Shown: positions 32,478 through 43,060 of the stretch, in pieces
Position numbering within the stretch: position 1 is the stretch's first letter
Layout: every line of letters starts with the position of its first letter
Assembly (NCBI RefSeq): GCF_000423905.1
Contig: NZ_AUIW01000009.1
Span: 36,001 to 100,000 of the forward strand
Source of the DNA: Thermus antranikianii DSM 12462
Lineage (GTDB): Bacteria > Deinococcota > Deinococci > Deinococcales > Thermaceae
DNA: 64,000 nucleotides
Reading direction: 5' to 3'
Position numbers and translations under genes: made by a program
Notes under the pieces: generated by a model
Databases searched by the model: none
What the model was told of the DNA's origin: nothing
What the model saw: the letters and a program-made list of their open reading frames with translations, nothing else

Positions 32478-33754
32478 TTATGTTGCTAATAAGCTTTTTG
32501 GTATTCCTGACGCTGCTCCTCTTGGGAATGCCCGTGGTTTTCGCTATAGGGATTGGGGGCCTAGTCTACTTCCTTACGCAGCCCGAACTTCAGCTGACTA
32601 TGCCGGTGCAACTTGCACTGGCAGAAACCCAGAATTTTTCCCTGCTAGCCATTCCCACCTTCATCTTAGCTAGCAATCTCATGAACGAATTGGGTGTTAC
32701 GCGGCGACTCCTGAGGGTTGCCTATGCCTTGACTAGCTTTGTGCGGGGTGGGTTGGCTCACGCAAGTATAATCCTTGGCTTCCTTATGGGCGGGGTTTCG
32801 GGGTCGGCTATAGCAGACGCCACCATGCAGGCCAGGCTTTTGGGGCCTGAGATGGTGCGTAAAGGTTTTTCCAAGGGTTTTATTGCAGCACTTCAAGGTT
32901 TTGCCGGCCTGTTGGCTGTAGCCATTCCTCCTAGCATTGGTCTAATTCTCTACGGAAGTATCGGCCAGGTGTCGATTGGCCAGCTTTTCGCCGGAGGAAT
33001 TGGGCTAGGAGTGCTTATGGCTCTGATTTTCTTGTTCACGGTGACGATTTTGAGTTCGAAACTCCCAGCCAAAGAGGGTTCCTTTGATGGGGCCCAGATT
33101 TTGTATGCCCTTAGGGATGGTTTCTGGGCTGTACTATTTCCCCTGCTCCTCTTGGTCACCCTTCGCCTGGGTGTCTTTGTACCTTCCGAGGTGGGGTCTG
33201 CTGCGGTTGTATACGCTCTCCTCGTTGGCGTGGTTTATAGGGAGCTTTCCCTAGAGCGGATAGGTAGGGCTCTCTCCAACTCTGTCCGCGACGTGGGTAT
33301 GGTTTCGTTCCTTATAGCCATGGCTGGGGTATTGGGGTACGGAATGAAGTGGGAGATGATTCCCCAGCAGGTTTCCAGATTTCTTGTCGGGGTAATAGAG
33401 GATCCTCAAGTTGCGTTGATTCTCATCCTAGTATCCCTTCTTTTGCTGGGAACGATTTTGGATTCGACGGTTATGATCATAATGCTTACCCCCATATTGG
33501 TGCCGGCCGCCAAGGCCCTTGGTATTGACCTGGTGTATTTTGGGGTGCTTATGGTCATGGCGTGCGCCATAGGCTTACTCACGCCACCCGTGGGGCTTTC
33601 CATGTACTCTGTCTGCTCAATTATGGGGTGTGGTATTCAGGAGTATGTTCGGGAGGGGTGGCCGTTGTTTGTGGCAGCCTTGACGACCCTGATTATCGCC
33701 CTTTTATTCCCCCAGGTAGTTCTCTTTTTGCCAGAAGTTCTTTTCAGGAGGTGA
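32474..33754 (+). CDS. dctM: TRAP transporter large permease DctM
   Basis: This 426-residue protein has about 12 helices and the DctM signature pieces (LAIPTFILASNLMNELGVTRRLL, GGVSGSAIADATMQ, GFAGLLAVAIPPSIGLILYGSIGQVSIGQLFAGGIGLG, LGTILDSTVMIIMLTPILVPAA). It forms the ion-coupled translocation channel. An ATGA overlap ties it to dctQ. A strong ribosome site for the next gene (AGGAGGTGA) lies inside its end. Confidence 0.93.
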   Translation: MIMLLISFLVFLTLLLLGMPVVFAIGIGGLVYFLTQPELQLTMPVQLALAETQNFSLLAIPTFILASNLMNELGVTRRLLRVAYALTSFVRGGLAHASIILGFLMGGVSGSAIADATMQARLLGPEMVRKGFSKGFIAALQGFAGLLAVAIPPSIGLILYGSIGQVSIGQLFAGGIGLGVLMALIFLFTVTILSSKLPAKEGSFDGAQILYALRDGFWAVLFPLLLLVTLRLGVFVPSEVGSAAVVYALLVGVVYRELSLERIGRALSNSVRDVGMVSFLIAMAGVLGYGMKWEMIPQQVSRFLVGVIEDPQVALILILVSLLLLGTILDSTVMIIMLTPILVPAAKALGIDLVYFGVLMVMACAIGLLTPPVGLSMYSVCSIMGCGIQEYVREGWPLFVAALTTLIIALLFPQVVLFLPEVLFRR

Positions 33755-33761
33755 GTGCGAT

Positions 33762-34462
33762 ATGAAGCTAAAGGGGAAAAAAGCCCTAGTTATAGCTGCG
33801 GGGCAGGGAATCGGGAGGGCTATAGCCATTGCTTTCCGCGACGAGGGGGCCGAAGTGCTCGGAGCCACCTTGCACCCAGAGAAGCTTCAGGGCGTGGTCC
33901 CTGCAGTGCACTTAGATGCCACGAACAAGCGGGCGGTGTTTGAGCTTATAAATAGCCTGGAGAGGTTGGATATTTTGGTCAACGCTCAAGGTATTGTGCC
34001 CGTAGGGGGTATTATGGAGGCCACGGATGAAGATTGGGACCAAGCTTTCTTATTGAACGCGAAGAGCATTTTTTGGTCGATGCAGGCGGCTCTGCCTAAG
34101 TTGGCAGCTCAGGGGGGTGGCGCCGTGATCAATATCGCCTCGGTAGCTGCCTTTAAAATGGTTCCCAACCGCTTTATTTACACCGCCACCAAAGCAGCCG
34201 TTGTGGCTATGACCAAGGCAGCGGCTTTGGAGTTTGCTCCAGCGGGAGTACGGGTCAATGCGATTTGCCCGGGTACGGTGGACACCCCTTCTCTACGGGA
34301 GCGGGCGGGGGGTGAGGAGGGCCTGAGGGCGTTTGCCGAGCGTCAAGCTTTGAAGCGCTTGGGCCGTCCGGAAGAGATTGCAGCTTTGGCAGTTTACTTG
34401 GCTTCTGATGAGGGCTCTTTTGCCACGGGGAGCGTGTTTGTGGTCGATGGGGGCATGAGCCT

Positions 34463-34466
<4 letters not shown>
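33762..34466 (+). CDS. SDR dehydrogenase, 2-keto-3-deoxy-L-fuconate dehydrogenase / BDH2-like
   Basis: This 234-residue short-chain dehydrogenase has a variant Rossmann motif (AGQGIGRAIA), NAQG, catalytic Ser (INIASVAA), Y-x3-K (YTATK) and the distinctive ICPGTVDTPSLRER. That last motif and the short length are shared with the group holding bacterial 2-keto-3-deoxy-L-fuconate dehydrogenases and animal BDH2. A sugar-acid substrate fits the operon (TRAP uptake, KDG kinase, KDPG aldolase). The subgroup is inferred from remembered motifs. It overlaps the next gene by 4 nt. Confidence 0.8.
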
Positions 34467-36446
<1,980 letters not shown>

Positions 36447-36456
36447 GGGTGAGACC

Positions 36457-37185
36457 ATGCGGGTGGCTTTGGTCACCGGAGGAAGCCGGGGGATAGGAAG
36501 AGCCCTGGCGGAGGAGCTTGCAAAGAGAGGATTCAAGGTGGGTATAGCTAGTCGTCATCCCGAAGATGCGGTAAATGCCTTTACCCAAAAGGGGTTTTCC
36601 GCGTTTGGAGTGCCTATCGATCTGGAAAGGGACCCCCCTGAGAGAGCGGTGGAACTTGCTCGTGGTCAAGGGGACATCCATGTTCTCGTCCATGCGGCAG
36701 GGGTTAATGTACGCAAGCCTGCACTAGAGCTTTCCTATGAGGATTGGCGGCGAGTTTTATACCTTCACCTTGATGTTGCTTTTCTCCTGGCGAAGGCGGT
36801 GGCCCCGCAGATGATGCGCGCAGGCTGGGGGCGGATCCTTTTCATAGGATCTGTGACTACCTTTACCGGGGGAGGACCTGTGCCCATTTCTGCTTATGTT
36901 TCCGCAAAAACGGGACTGTTGGGTTTGACGCGGGCCCTTGCTAAGGAGTGGGCCCCCTTTGGGATCCGGGTCAACCTCCTTTGCCCAGGCTACGTCAAAA
37001 CGGAGTTCACTGCCCCCGTGTGGAATACCCCGGATTTGTACCAGTCCATCACCCATCGTATTCCTCTGGGTCGCTGGGCTTCCCCAGAGGAAATCGCTAA
37101 GGTGGGGGTATTGCTCTGCACGGAGGATGCGGATTATCTTACGGGCCAGGCTGTGGTGGTAGATGGGGGTTTTCTAGCGTATTAG
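36457..37185 (+). CDS. SDR dehydrogenase (KduD / gluconate 5-dehydrogenase-like)
   Basis: This 242-residue classical SDR has TGGSRGIGRALAEEL, NVRKPALELSYEDW, catalytic Ser in FIGSVTT, Y-x3-K (YVSAK) and the segment LTRALAKEWAPFGIRVNLLCPGYVKTEFT. The EWAPFGIRVN..CPGY pattern is typical of 2-deoxy-gluconate 3-dehydrogenase (KduD) and gluconate 5-dehydrogenase. In this operon it would interconvert a keto-aldonate and KDG or a related acid. It is the last gene of the unit, 10 nt after kdgK. Confidence 0.85.
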   Translation: MRVALVTGGSRGIGRALAEELAKRGFKVGIASRHPEDAVNAFTQKGFSAFGVPIDLERDPPERAVELARGQGDIHVLVHAAGVNVRKPALELSYEDWRRVLYLHLDVAFLLAKAVAPQMMRAGWGRILFIGSVTTFTGGGPVPISAYVSAKTGLLGLTRALAKEWAPFGIRVNLLCPGYVKTEFTAPVWNTPDLYQSITHRIPLGRWASPEEIAKVGVLLCTEDADYLTGQAVVVDGGFLAY

Positions 37186-37403
37186 GGGGCCAGGAGGGTT
37201 GTGTGAGGGATGGGGCGGAGGCCGCGTGTAGGGGCTTGGATTTTAGGATACGAAGCTGGGGAGGGGGCATACCCAAAGGCCACGGGATGGGCCAGCGTCT
37301 TGCCTTGGCGGCTTAAGGGTTCCTAACTTGGGGGGAAGCTGGGGACTGCGGAGTTGCGTCGGGTTAGGGGAGGTAGGTCTTGGGTGGTTCGGTTTGTTCT
37401 TGA

Positions 37404-37505
37404 CAAGGGTCCGGGCTTGAGCGGTTTGCTTGGGCCAGGGGCTACATCCGGGCGGGATACGCCATCCCCAAGGAAGGCCTGAGGGAGGTGCTAGAGGAGG
37501 CCATG
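37404..37505 (+). pseudogene. Possible C-terminal fragment of a PLP aminotransferase
   Basis: After a TGA at 37401, the frame reads GLERFAWARGYIRAGYAIP and then KEGLREVLEEA. The pattern GYIR.(G/S)YA...E.L.E.LE.A is what ends aspartate-aminotransferase-family proteins. Nothing upstream extends it, and the frame then runs into antisense mutM. It is probably the tail of a gene cut off at the right edge of the catabolic island. The rest of 37186-37403 holds no gene I can support and no clear terminator. Confidence 0.35.
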
Positions 37506-38300
37506 CATACCTTGGCACCGGGGGCAGAAGTGGGTGCTCCTTCCCCCCACCACCCTCTTGGCGATGGGTGTGCCGCAAACCGGGCAGGGAAGCCCTGTGC
37601 GGCCGTAGACGGCGTGGCGCATCTGGAAGCTTCCCGGAAGGCCATCGGGCTGCTGGTAGGTGCGGTCGGAAAGGGTGCTTCCTCCCAAGAGGATGGCCTC
37701 GGCGAGCACCTTCTTAAGGGCTGCGAAAAGCCTTTGCGCTTCGGCTTCCGTAAGCTCCCGTCCCCGGCGGAAAGGGGAGAGGCGGGCTCTAAAAAGGGCT
37801 TCGTCCGCATAGATGTTCCCCACCCCGGCGGCCAGGCGCTGCTCCAGAAGGAGGGTCTTGAGGGGCTTTTGGCTTCCCTTTAGCCCCAGCCAGAACTCGT
37901 GGAACCGAAAATCCTCTGAAAGGGGCTCCGGGCCCAGTTGAAGGAGAAGGGGGATCTCCTGGTAATCCCCCTTCCTCACCACCCAGATGCGGCCAAAGCG
38001 CCGGGGGTCGTGGAAGAAGACCTCCTGGTCCTCCAGCTGGAAGGCCACCCGGGTGTGGAGGGTCCTTTCCAGGCGAAAGCCCCCCGTCATCCCCAGGTGG
38101 ACCACCATCTCCCACCCTTCCGTGAGGGCGAAGAGGAGGAACTTCCCCCGGCGCCGGATTCCCTCTACCCTTTGGCCTGCCACCCGTTCCGTGTGGCGGT
38201 AGCGCCTGGGATCCCGGTGTTCCAGTTGGAGAAGCCTCTTGCCCACAAAGAGGGGAAGAAGTTTCCTCCGGGTGATTTCCACTTCCGGTAGCTCGGGCAT
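37491..38300 (-). CDS. mutM: Formamidopyrimidine-DNA glycosylase MutM (Fpg)
   Basis: This 269-residue protein begins MPELPEVE, with Pro2 as the Schiff-base nucleophile and Glu3 as the acid, contains the helix-two-turn-helix (AAGVGNIYADEALFRARLSP) and ends with the C4 zinc finger (CPVCGTPIAKRVVGGRSTHFCPRCQ). It removes 8-oxoguanine and FapyG and nicks the strand. It is followed by none of its usual partners; the upstream neighbour is a thioesterase 5 nt away. Confidence 0.97.
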   Translation of the reverse strand: MPELPEVEITRRKLLPLFVGKRLLQLEHRDPRRYRHTERVAGQRVEGIRRRGKFLLFALTEGWEMVVHLGMTGGFRLERTLHTRVAFQLEDQEVFFHDPRRFGRIWVVRKGDYQEIPLLLQLGPEPLSEDFRFHEFWLGLKGSQKPLKTLLLEQRLAAGVGNIYADEALFRARLSPFRRGRELTEAEAQRLFAALKKVLAEAILLGGSTLSDRTYQQPDGLPGSFQMRHAVYGRTGLPCPVCGTPIAKRVVGGRSTHFCPRCQGMHGLL

Positions 38301-38305
38301 GGGGT

Positions 38306-38665
38306 CTAGTCCACGGGCACGGGCTGGCCCTTCTCGTTCACCGCCACGTAGGTGAGTTCCCCCTTGGTGGCCAGTACCCGGCCATCTTCCTGGCCGAAGT
38401 GCTCCTTATAGACCTCCACCTCCACCGTCAAGGAGGTGCGCCCCACCCGCACCACCTTGGCCACCACCTCCAGGAGGTCCCCGGTACGGATGGGTACCTT
38501 GAACTCCACGCTGCTCACTGCCACGGTTACCACGGGCTTTCGGGCCCTGCGGGCGGCGGCGTAGGAACCCACCTTGTCCATAAGGCCCAGCACGAAGCCG
38601 CCAAAGGCAGCCCCCAGGGGATTGGTGTGCTCGGGGAAGACGAGCTCTAAGGTGCGTGCCTCCAT
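38306..38665 (-). CDS. Acyl-CoA thioesterase, hot-dog fold (YciA-like)
   Basis: This 119-residue protein has the acyl-CoA thioesterase pattern: FPEHTNPLGAAFGGFVLGLMDKVGSYAA, VSSVEFKVPIRTGDLLEVVAKV, VEVEVYKE. It hydrolyses acyl-CoA in the cytoplasm; chain length is not readable. It lies between mutM and phhB on the same strand with gaps of 5 and 12 nt, so the three may be one transcript. Confidence 0.85.
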   Translation of the reverse strand: MEARTLELVFPEHTNPLGAAFGGFVLGLMDKVGSYAAARRARKPVVTVAVSSVEFKVPIRTGDLLEVVAKVVRVGRTSLTVEVEVYKEHFGQEDGRVLATKGELTYVAVNEKGQPVPVD

Positions 38666-38677
38666 ACCTTTCCCAGG

Positions 38678-38917
38678 CTACCCCAGGAGAAGGTCGGTGA
38701 GGCGGGCCATCTCCCGGTCTTTCTCGGTGATGCCACCGGCGCTATGGGTCCACCACTCCACCATGACCCGCCCCCACTCCACGGTGAGGCGGGGGTGGTG
38801 GCCCTTGGCCTCGGCCAACTCGGCCACCCTGTTGGCGAAGGCCATGGCCTCTTGGAAGTTGGCAAAGCGGAAGGTTTTGACTAGGCGCTCGGGGTTTTGC
38901 CAGGTTTCCCAGTCCAT
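38678..38917 (-). CDS. phhB: Pterin-4a-carbinolamine dehydratase
   Basis: This 79-residue protein is a near-minimal PCD/DCoH: FRFANFQEAMAFANRVAELAEAKGHHPRLTVEWGRVMVEWWTHSAGGITEKDREMA, including the GHHP catalytic pair and a second His in TH. It recycles 4a-hydroxytetrahydropterin produced by aromatic amino acid hydroxylases. No such hydroxylase is in the window. It lies downstream of the initiator tRNA terminator on the same strand. Confidence 0.92.
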   Translation of the reverse strand: MDWETWQNPERLVKTFRFANFQEAMAFANRVAELAEAKGHHPRLTVEWGRVMVEWWTHSAGGITEKDREMARLTDLLLG

Positions 38918-38933
38918 GCCTTAAGGGTAAGGG

Positions 38934-38965
38934 AAAACCCCGGGCGCCCGTGTGCCCGGGGTTTC
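38934..38965 (-). terminator. Terminator after initiator tRNA-Met
   Basis: CCCCGGGC (38938-38945) and GCCCGGGG (38954-38961) form an 8-bp stem with an 8-nt loop. On the minus strand it is followed by TTTT and starts within 10 nt of the tRNA 3' end. AAAA on the other side gives some bidirectional potential. Confidence 0.8.
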
Positions 38966-38968
38966 GTT

Positions 38969-39045
<77 letters not shown>

Positions 39046-39054
39046 TCGCCATCC

Positions 39055-40431
39055 TTAACTATAGCGGGAAGAAGGGGGTGTGTCAAGCACCTTGCCCGGG
39101 TTCAGGAGCCCCTCGGGGTCAAGGAGGTCCTTTAGTTTTCGCATCCATTCCAGAGCAGTCCCGTGTTCTAAGGGTAGATACTTCTTCTTCCTCAGGCCCA
39201 CCCCGTGTTCAGCGGTGCAGGTGCCTCCCAGCTCCAAGGCCCTTCGCACCAGGGCTTCGGCGTAGGCCTCCGCCTTGGGGTAGTCCTGGGGCAGGATGGG
39301 GACCAGGGTGTGGAAGTTCCCATCCCCCACGTGGCCCAGGATGTTTCCGGTAAGGCCCATTTCCTCGAGAAGCCCTTGGGCGTAGCGCACCATCTCCGGT
39401 AGACGGGAAAGGGGGACGGCCACGTCGGTGATCACGAAGCGATGGCCTGGGAAGAGGTGCACCAGGGCCCAGTAGGCCTGGTGGCGGGCTTCCCACTGGC
39501 GCCTGCGCTCCTCTTCGGTCTTGGCGGCCTCCACCTCCAAAGCCCCTGCCTCCCGCATGATCTCCAGGGCCAGGGCGCTTTCCGCCTCCAGGGCCTCCCG
39601 GGTGGAGGAGTGGAACTCCAGGAAAAGGGCAGGCCGCTCGGGGAAGCCCGTGCCCAGGTGGCGGTTGAGGGCCTTCAGGGCGAACTCGTCCAGAAGCTCC
39701 AGCCGGGCCACGGGAAGCCCGCTGGCCATCACCCGGAAGCTGGCCTCCGCCGCCTCCTCCACCCCGGGGAAGAAGACCCTTAGGGTGTGGACGTGCTCGG
39801 GGAGGGGGTGGAGCCTTAAGGTGAGGCGGGTGATGACCCCCAGGGTGCCCTCGGAGCCGATGAAGAGGTCCTTCAGGTCGTAGCCGGCGCTGGTCTTGCG
39901 CACCGGGCGCCCCAGCTCCAGCACCTCCCCGTTGGCCAGGACCACCTGCAGGGCGAGGATGTTGGCCCGCATCCCCCCGTAGCGCACGGTGGTGGTGCCG
40001 CTGGCGTTCGTGGCCGCCATGCCCCCTAAAGAGGCGTCCGCCCCCGGGTCCACGGGGAAGAAGAGGCCCGTGCCCTTCAGGGCCTCGTTGAGGGCCTTGC
40101 GGGTGAGGCCGGGCTCCACCACGCAAAGGAAGTCCTGGGGCCTCACCTCCAGGATGCGGTTCACGCGGCTCAGGTCTAGGCTGATGGCCTCCTGCACCGG
40201 GTAGAGGTGGCCCTCGAGGCTCGTCCCCGCCCCATAGGGGATCACCGCCACGCCCCACTCCCGGGCCCAGTGGAGGGCCTTCTGCACGTCCTCCACGCCC
40301 TCCGGGTAGACCACGGCCAAGACCGGCCTGGCCTCGGGGTAGCCCTCGTCTTTTCCATGGCGCAGGCGTTCGCTTTCCGAGAGGTCCACCTGTCCGGGGA
40401 AGAGGCGTCTTAGGGCCTCGAGCTTTTCCAT
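39055..40431 (-). CDS. FAD-linked oxidase, GlcD/D-lactate dehydrogenase type
   Basis: This 458-residue protein has the PCMH-type FAD-binding domain (VIPYGAGTSLEGHLYP, VDPGADASLGGMAATNASGTTTVRYG) and the FAD-oxidase C-terminal domain with EHGVGLRKKKYL and LDPEGLLNPGK. It oxidises 2-hydroxy acids such as D-lactate or glycolate. GlcE/GlcF partners are absent, so a single-subunit D-lactate dehydrogenase-like role is more likely. The start is ATG 40431. Confidence 0.9.
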   Translation of the reverse strand: MEKLEALRRLFPGQVDLSESERLRHGKDEGYPEARPVLAVVYPEGVEDVQKALHWAREWGVAVIPYGAGTSLEGHLYPVQEAISLDLSRVNRILEVRPQDFLCVVEPGLTRKALNEALKGTGLFFPVDPGADASLGGMAATNASGTTTVRYGGMRANILALQVVLANGEVLELGRPVRKTSAGYDLKDLFIGSEGTLGVITRLTLRLHPLPEHVHTLRVFFPGVEEAAEASFRVMASGLPVARLELLDEFALKALNRHLGTGFPERPALFLEFHSSTREALEAESALALEIMREAGALEVEAAKTEEERRRQWEARHQAYWALVHLFPGHRFVITDVAVPLSRLPEMVRYAQGLLEEMGLTGNILGHVGDGNFHTLVPILPQDYPKAEAYAEALVRRALELGGTCTAEHGVGLRKKKYLPLEHGTALEWMRKLKDLLDPEGLLNPGKVLDTPPSSRYS

Positions 40432-40441
40432 ACCCCTGAGT

Positions 40442-41578
40442 TTACGCCGCCCTTCCCCTTCTCCAAAGAGGGGCCAGGCCGAGGAGGAGCCCCCCGGCCA
40501 GGAGGAAGGGGAGGGGAAGGGCCACCCCCGCCAGGGCCCCGCCCAGGAGGGGGCCTAAGGGGGCCAGGGCCCCACTTAGGAAGAGAAAGCCTCCCGCCAC
40601 CCGGCCCCGAAGCTCCGGGGGGGCCTCACCTAGGCGGATGGCCCCGGCCACTGCGCCGAAGAGGGCACCTCCAGCCCCCAGGAGAAAGGCCGATCCCGCA
40701 AGGAGGGGCCAAGGGGGAAGGAGAGCTCCTCCCAAAAGACCGAGCCCCGCAAGGCCCAGGGCTAGCCTTAGCGTCCTCCCTTCCCCCAGCCTTCCCAAGA
40801 CCGCCCCTACCAGGAGCCCTCCCAAGGCCCCTCCGAGGCTTTGGGCCGCGCCCAGAAGGCCCAAGACCCAGGGGGCTTCCCCCAGGCCCCGCAGGACTAG
40901 GAAGGGCAGGAGGCCAGCGAAGAGAGCATAGGCCACGTTTAGGAGGGCTTCCAAGATGAGAAGGGGGCGGAGAGGGCTTTGCCAAAGGAAGCGCAGGCCC
41001 GAGAGGCTTCCCCCTTCGGGCCTCCCCGGGGGCCTTGGGGGCAGGGGGAGGGTGCGGTAGAGCCCGGCCGCGAGGAAGAGGAGCCCGCTTCCCAGGCCTA
41101 CGGTCCAAGGGCGGCTTCGGGTGAAGAGGAGGCCCGCGAAAAGGTCGGAGAGGGTGTCGGCGGCGGTGTAGAGGGCTCCCAGCTTCCCCCGGGCTTGGGC
41201 TAAGGCCTCTTTGGGGAGGAGGTCAGCGAGGAGAGCCCCGGCAGCCACCATCCGCAGGGCCTCCAGGAGGGCGAAGAGAAAGCCCAAGAGGTAGAGGGGG
41301 AGGGGAGAGGGGGCACCGAGGAGGGGAAGGAGGGCCAGAGTGAGCCCTCCCTGGCCCGAAGCGGCCAGGAGGAGGAGCCTGCCTCTGGGCCACCGGTCGG
41401 CTAGATGTCCCCCATAGAGGGCGAAAAGGGGCTCGGCCAGAAGGCGCAAGGTTAGGGCTAGGCTAGCCTCCAGGGGACTTAGGGCCCCAAGGGCGGCCAG
41501 GGTGGCGTGGGCGAAGTAGAAGAACCCCGCCCCGAAGAGGCGGAGGGCTTCCAGGGCAAGGAGCGGGGCCGCAAGCAT
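40442..41578 (-). CDS. MFS transporter, exporter-like
   Basis: This 378-residue, very hydrophobic protein has about 11-12 membrane segments and the loop 2-3 motif GGHLADRWPRGR (motif A), typical of drug/metabolite exporters in the MFS. The ATG overlaps the stop of the upstream fragment (TAATG), so it is likely translated by coupling. It ends the minus-strand run that begins with the queC-like gene, but its higher GC suggests it belonged here before that cluster. Confidence 0.82.
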   Translation of the reverse strand: MLAAPLLALEALRLFGAGFFYFAHATLAALGALSPLEASLALTLRLLAEPLFALYGGHLADRWPRGRLLLLAASGQGGLTLALLPLLGAPSPLPLYLLGFLFALLEALRMVAAGALLADLLPKEALAQARGKLGALYTAADTLSDLFAGLLFTRSRPWTVGLGSGLLFLAAGLYRTLPLPPRPPGRPEGGSLSGLRFLWQSPLRPLLILEALLNVAYALFAGLLPFLVLRGLGEAPWVLGLLGAAQSLGGALGGLLVGAVLGRLGEGRTLRLALGLAGLGLLGGALLPPWPLLAGSAFLLGAGGALFGAVAGAIRLGEAPPELRGRVAGGFLFLSGALAPLGPLLGGALAGVALPLPFLLAGGLLLGLAPLWRRGRAA

Positions 41579-41730
41579 TAGGGGACGCTGGTCAAGAAGA
41601 GAAGCCTGCCTTCCGGGGTCCCCTCCACCTGGGTGGGCGCGTGCAGGTTCCAGGCGAAGGGCTTCACGTGGACCCGCCGCGTCCGGCCGCCGATCTTGGC
41701 CTCCTGCGCTTCCTTAAGTGCCTCCTTCAC
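41578..41730 (-). pseudogene. Truncated coding fragment upstream of the MFS gene
   Basis: The frame (50 codons from a GTG at 41730) encodes a peptide with RTRRVHVKPFAWNLHAPTQ and a hydrophobic end. It has no convincing ribosome site, looks like the C-terminal end of a longer protein, and is coupled to the MFS start by TAATG. I do not recognise the family. The 5' part is absent, probably lost where the GNAT/ABC/queC-like genes joined at about 41.74 kb. Confidence 0.35.
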
Positions 41731-41744
41731 TGAGGTCTTTGGAG

Positions 41745-42296
41745 CTAAGCCTCCCCCATCCCTTTGCCTTCTTGCCAGTCTCTCGCCGTTATCCCATAGA
41801 TTTCCATGTCTTCCCATCGCCCAAATCTCCAAACGGCATCCCTCCGCCTTCCTTCCCACGTAAAGCCGACCCGCTTTAGCAGGCGGGTGGAGGCTTCATT
41901 GGAACTCAGCACGTTAGCTTCCACCCGGTTTAAATTGAGCCCCTCAAAGGCATACCGAAGTACCAAGCGGCTGGCTTCGGTTCCTAAGCCTTCACCCCGC
42001 CTAGACTCTTCGCCCAAGATTATGGCAAAGAATGCGGAGCGGTTTCGCCAGTCTATCGGCTGAAGGGCGACCTCGCCCACGATCTCTTCCGTTTCGCGGT
42101 GGATCACGGCAAGGACCCTGGCGTTGGGGTTGGCTCGCAACTGCTGAAGCCAGGCCTCCATCTCCTCCAGCGATTTGGGCAAGGGGTCGCCGAAGAAGGC
42201 GCGTGCGATAACCTCCTCCTTGTACATCCATGCGATGATTTTTGGCAGATGAGCTCGCTGTATCGGATCTAAGCGGACTTTTTCCCCCACGAACAT
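41745..42296 (-). CDS. GNAT acetyltransferase (RimJ/RimL type)
   Basis: This protein has 183 residues from ATG 42296 (MFVGEKVRLDPIQ). It has the RimJ/RimL-like pattern: IGEVALQPIDWRNRSAFFAIILGEESRRGEGLGTEASRLVLRYAFEGLNLNRVEANVLSSNEASTRLLKRVGF, with the acetyl-CoA loop RRGEGLG. Members acetylate protein N-termini, peptides or small amines; some confer self-resistance. The ATG is 2 nt past the stop of the permease upstream, so it is part of the queC-like operon. Confidence 0.88.
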   Translation of the reverse strand: MFVGEKVRLDPIQRAHLPKIIAWMYKEEVIARAFFGDPLPKSLEEMEAWLQQLRANPNARVLAVIHRETEEIVGEVALQPIDWRNRSAFFAIILGEESRRGEGLGTEASRLVLRYAFEGLNLNRVEANVLSSNEASTRLLKRVGFTWEGRRRDAVWRFGRWEDMEIYGITARDWQEGKGMGEA

Positions 42297-42298
42297 TC

Positions 42299-43060
42299 CT
42301 ACCCTCCCGGGGCGACGTAGCGGCGCAGGCCTACCCAGAAGCCTACACTTCCCAAGGCGAAGAATCCGAGGCCAGAGGCCCAAAGCGTGAGGAGGCCAGA
42401 ACCCTCCAAGACGGCCCGTGCCGGTAGCGGCCCCAGCCAAAAGGCTGGGATCAGGCTAAGCAGAAGCGCCTTGATGGTGGGTTTGTACACGTTGGGAGGC
42501 CAGGTGGCAAACTGAACGAGCCCGGCGTAGGCCACCGGGAGCAGGCTTTGCACCCTGAGGCCCCAGAGGGATAGGGAGGCCAAGGCGAGGAAGAAGCCCA
42601 AGGCCACTAGGGAAGCGCCTATCAGGGCGCATAGGGCGTAGAGCCAGTTCACGCCGAGGAATACCAGGGTTCCCATGGACCAAAGAAGGTCACCTAGACC
42701 TGTGGGCTGGAGGCGAAGGGAAAGGAGGTAGGGCAAGGGAGGAACGGGAAGCGCAAGGTGGACTTCTAGCTCCCCCGTTTCCGCCAAACGGGCTAGGCCC
42801 AACACCCCGCCCCAGAGCACCTGCAAAAGCCCCAAGGCGCCAAAGGCCATCGCCCAGGTGAGCACTAGGTCCTCAAAGCGGAAGCCCCGTACCTCAGGGA
42901 AGCGCAGGAAGAAGAGGTAAAAGACCAAGAGCCAGAGGCTGTTGTTGATCCCTCTAGCCAGGATGCTTGCCCAGAAGCCCGTGGAGTCCTGCCACGCCTC
43001 TAGGAAACGGCCTCTCAGCAGCAAAGGCCAGGCTCTAAACCACCGGGACCAGGCCTCCAT
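42299..43060 (-). CDS. ABC-2 type exporter permease (second)
   Basis: This 253-residue protein has six membrane segments and a cytoplasmic N-terminal helix, resembling the DUF990-type ABC-2 permeases that come in pairs. The ATG follows the stop of the first permease with no gap (TAG-ATG). It forms a heterodimeric membrane part with that gene, powered by the ATPase upstream. Confidence 0.8.
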   Translation of the reverse strand: MEAWSRWFRAWPLLLRGRFLEAWQDSTGFWASILARGINNSLWLLVFYLFFLRFPEVRGFRFEDLVLTWAMAFGALGLLQVLWGGVLGLARLAETGELEVHLALPVPPLPYLLSLRLQPTGLGDLLWSMGTLVFLGVNWLYALCALIGASLVALGFFLALASLSLWGLRVQSLLPVAYAGLVQFATWPPNVYKPTIKALLLSLIPAFWLGPLPARAVLEGSGLLTLWASGLGFFALGSVGFWVGLRRYVAPGG

